From Alteribacter populi (GTDB lineage: Bacteria > Bacillota > Bacilli > Bacillales > Salisediminibacteriaceae): a stretch of 64,000 bases of DNA. The notes under the pieces were generated by a model. The model made no database searches. It worked only from the letters and a program-made list of their open reading frames with translations, and was not told the DNA's origin. The stretch covers positions 3,622,559 through 3,686,558 of the forward strand of contig NZ_KZ293963.1 of the NCBI RefSeq assembly GCF_002352765.1, in the 5' to 3' direction. The position numbers and the translations under genes were made by a program. Every line of letters begins with the position of its first letter. Position 1 is the first letter of the stretch. Of this stretch, positions 62,141 to 64,000 are shown piece after piece.

Positions 62141-62575
62141 GAGTATGTCATTAGCTCAGAAATCATTCATATGAGAAGCATATTATACTTCCGTAGAAGT
62201 GTCGTGGTGTCTTCGGGCCTTGATAAGTAACGCTGTTTTCTAAAAGATTGTTGTTCTTGACACAAAATATATAAACTGCGACATAGAAGTAGATTGATTT
62301 CCGCTCCGGACAGTCGCTTTCCACGGGAGTCGACTGCCCTTCGCTCCAATCATCCATTATAAAAATGAATAGCCATTGTTTGACTTCATCAATGTGATGA
62401 ATTTACAAAGCACTATACCAGCGAAGGAAATACACGTAGACTCCAGCGGAAAAACGGACTAGCCGAGACCCCGCAGGACGCATTTCCCGAGGAGGCTTGG
62501 CGGTTCGTCCGCGGAAAGCGAGCAGATGGAGGTCAACGGAGCTAAATAAAGCTCCTCTTAATTTAACACCAAGCA
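62141..62575. repeat. chimeric long repeat: family L left part joined to family M right part
   Basis: 62141-62440 matches 11261-11545 with few changes and a small insertion. From about 62448 the sequence switches to the family M core (GGAAAAACGGACTAGCCGAG, then TCCGCGGAAAGCGAGCAGAT and the AATTTAACACCAAGCAA tail). Family L's own right end is missing. A recombination product of the two families is the simplest reading. Confidence 0.8.
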
Positions 62576-62642
62576 ATGCCTCCATCCTGTTGGACAAGGA
62601 TTAACTTTGAAATAATATACCTAACCTTATTGGTTAAACACA

Positions 62643-62669
62643 AAAGGCTTAGAAGTTCTCTAAGCCTTT
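62643..62669 (-). terminator. terminator of the OFA transporter gene
   Basis: AAAGGCTTAG (62643-62652) and CTAAGCCTTT (62660-62669) form a 10-bp stem; T-rich on the minus-strand side. Confidence 0.75.
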
Positions 62670-62684
62670 GAATCATGACCCTAA

Positions 62685-63947
62685 CTAAGCCACGCCTTCT
62701 TTTTGCTTCTCATGTCTTTTTTCGATCGCTTTGATATCTAGACGAATCAAAATAGAAAGTACGGAAGCGATGACAATTAATCCTGTGAAAACGTAGAACA
62801 CAGGGATGTAGCTGTCTGTTATTGCCCTAATTTGAGTGACTAGGAAGGGTCCTATAATTCCACCAAGAGACCATGTAGTCAACATATAACCATGAATAGC
62901 ACCAAGCTGTTTTGTCCCAAATAAATCGCCAATGTAGGCTGGGAGATTTGAGAATCCACCACCGTAACAACTCACAACGATTAATATAAGCGCTTGGAAC
63001 AATAAGACATTGGTTACATTAGGAAGCATCAAGAATGCAATTAACTGAAGAATAAAGAAAATCATGAATATCGCAGGGCGACCAATGTAGTCAGAAATGG
63101 CTGCCCAAGCAAGTCTACCTCCACCATTAAAAATTCCCATGATCCCTACCATGGTAGCGGCAGCTGCAGCTGTCAATCCGACGACTTCTTGAGCCATTGG
63201 CGAAGCGACTGAAATCATCATAATTCCTGCACTCGTGTTAATTAACATCATCGTCCACAGCATCCAGAAACGTCTTGTTTTAACAGCTTCTTTTGCCGTC
63301 AGTTGCGACAAATCTTTTTTAACGATTTTTTTACCAGAGGCAATATCTTTTTTCATCCCATCTGGCATCCAACCTTCAGGAGGAGGTGCGATATAAGAAG
63401 CACCTAGGATGATAAGGAGAAAATAACTCGTACCTAAAACATAGAATGTGGTTGTAATCCCGATCGAATTCATTAGGTTAGCTGCAATTGGAGCTGTAAT
63501 AAGTGCTCCGGCACCAAAGCCCATTACTGCCATACCTGTGGCTAAGCCTCTACGGTCAGGGAACCATTTAACGAGCGTAGAAACGGGAGCGATGTAACCT
63601 AGTCCCAATCCAAGCCCGCTTGCTAATCCATATGTAAGAAGAAAAAGTACTAAGGAATCAACGGCAACGGCAACGCCAGCGCCTGCTTGTCCTAAACCGA
63701 ATAATATAGCGGATAGTATCGCTGATTTTCTAGGACCATTTCTTTCAACAAAACTTCCAAAGAATGCGGCTGATAGTCCTGCAAGGGCCATCATAATCGT
63801 AAAGGCAAATGTTATGCCTGCTGTTGACCAGCCCATTGTGTCATGAATCGGATTCGTATAGACGCTGTAGGCATATGCGGCACCAATGGAGAGGTGAATA
63901 GCAATAGCTGATAAAGCAATGAGCCACCTATTTTTAGTTGTTTTCAT
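62685..63947 (-). CDS. MFS transporter, oxalate/formate antiporter (OFA) family
   Basis: About 420 residues from the ATG at 63947, six bases after AAGGAGG. Twelve membrane segments. The N-terminal half has RWLIALSAIAIHLSIGAAYA and GYIAPVSTLVKWFPDRRGLA, the second typical of OFA carriers, and the loop before TM7 carries APPPEGWMPDGMKK, another OFA feature. Members exchange or import small monocarboxylates such as oxalate, formate or lactate. Substrate undetermined. Confidence 0.9.
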   Translation of the reverse strand: MKTTKNRWLIALSAIAIHLSIGAAYAYSVYTNPIHDTMGWSTAGITFAFTIMMALAGLSAAFFGSFVERNGPRKSAILSAILFGLGQAGAGVAVAVDSLVLFLLTYGLASGLGLGLGYIAPVSTLVKWFPDRRGLATGMAVMGFGAGALITAPIAANLMNSIGITTTFYVLGTSYFLLIILGASYIAPPPEGWMPDGMKKDIASGKKIVKKDLSQLTAKEAVKTRRFWMLWTMMLINTSAGIMMISVASPMAQEVVGLTAAAAATMVGIMGIFNGGGRLAWAAISDYIGRPAIFMIFFILQLIAFLMLPNVTNVLLFQALILIVVSCYGGGFSNLPAYIGDLFGTKQLGAIHGYMLTTWSLGGIIGPFLVTQIRAITDSYIPVFYVFTGLIVIASVLSILIRLDIKAIEKRHEKQKEGVA

Positions 63948-64000
63948 TTTGTCCTCCTTCTGTGTCATGATAATATGATGTATCAGAATGTTACCATAAT

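Larger units (their letters stand above)
61691..62684. other. region with two tiny genes and a chimeric repeat
   Basis: Between the AhpD-like gene and the MFS gene lie a 30-residue ORF (minus), a 51-residue Cse60-like ORF (plus), a long repeat (62141-62575) and a terminator at 62643. Confidence 0.6.

Overview
The window looks like chromosomal DNA from a low-GC Gram-positive spore-former of the family Bacillaceae. The grounds are strong AGGAGG-type ribosome binding sites, T-tailed terminators, and Bacillus-type gene sets: catDE with an HxlR-family regulator, a YtrA-like GntR/ABC unit, sqhC, guaC and KatG. An NhaC-type antiporter, a Na+/alanine symporter and very acidic secreted proteins suggest a salt- or alkali-adapted species (inference). 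No rRNA, intact tRNA or CRISPR array was seen.

Layout. 1-9.3 kb: a frameshifted HARE-HTH gene, a membrane transporter paired with an amidohydrolase, KatG, a two-gene HTH unit and a polysaccharide deacetylase. 9.3-18 kb: a secreted alkaline phosphatase behind a Pho-box-like array, the catDE quinone/catechol detoxification genes with their divergent regulator, a HEPN/MNT toxin-antitoxin pair bracketed by 104-bp direct repeats, a DHA2 efflux pump, a 21-bp-period tandem array and a D-cysteine desulfhydrase-like enzyme. 18-25 kb: a McrBC-like restriction pair followed by a truncated sulfur-binding-domain gene, then an HxlR regulator, formaldehyde dehydrogenase and a GlcG/HbpS protein. A decayed copy of the McrB leader and N-terminus lies at the far end.

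25-36 kb: a catabolic island with a TctC-TctA-TctB tripartite tricarboxylate transporter, a LysR regulator, an AbrB-type membrane protein split into two genes, a 2-hydroxyacid dehydrogenase, a PrpF isomerase, a TcuA-like flavoprotein and an isocitrate/isopropylmalate-type dehydrogenase. These fit uptake and oxidation of a di- or tricarboxylate whose identity the sequence does not give. The island's terminator carries an internally deleted group IIC intron.

36-38.6 kb is a four-gene phage replication cassette (replication organiser, G39P-type helicase loader, DnaB helicase, small protein) with no other phage genes. 38.9-64 kb holds a tandem two-domain M14 carboxypeptidase, an NhaC antiporter, squalene-hopene cyclase, an alanine symporter, an M42 peptidase, GMP reductase, a TrpXYZ-like ABC importer interrupted by an inverted-repeat element, a DinB-like protein, a deleted REP-associated transposase, a GntR/ABC operon, a second large M14 peptidase, a double AhpD-like protein, two tiny genes and an OFA-family MFS transporter.

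The intergenic DNA is rich in dispersed repeats: three families of short palindromes, two families of long GC-rich elements (one in tandem, one chimeric), and the remains of mobile elements.
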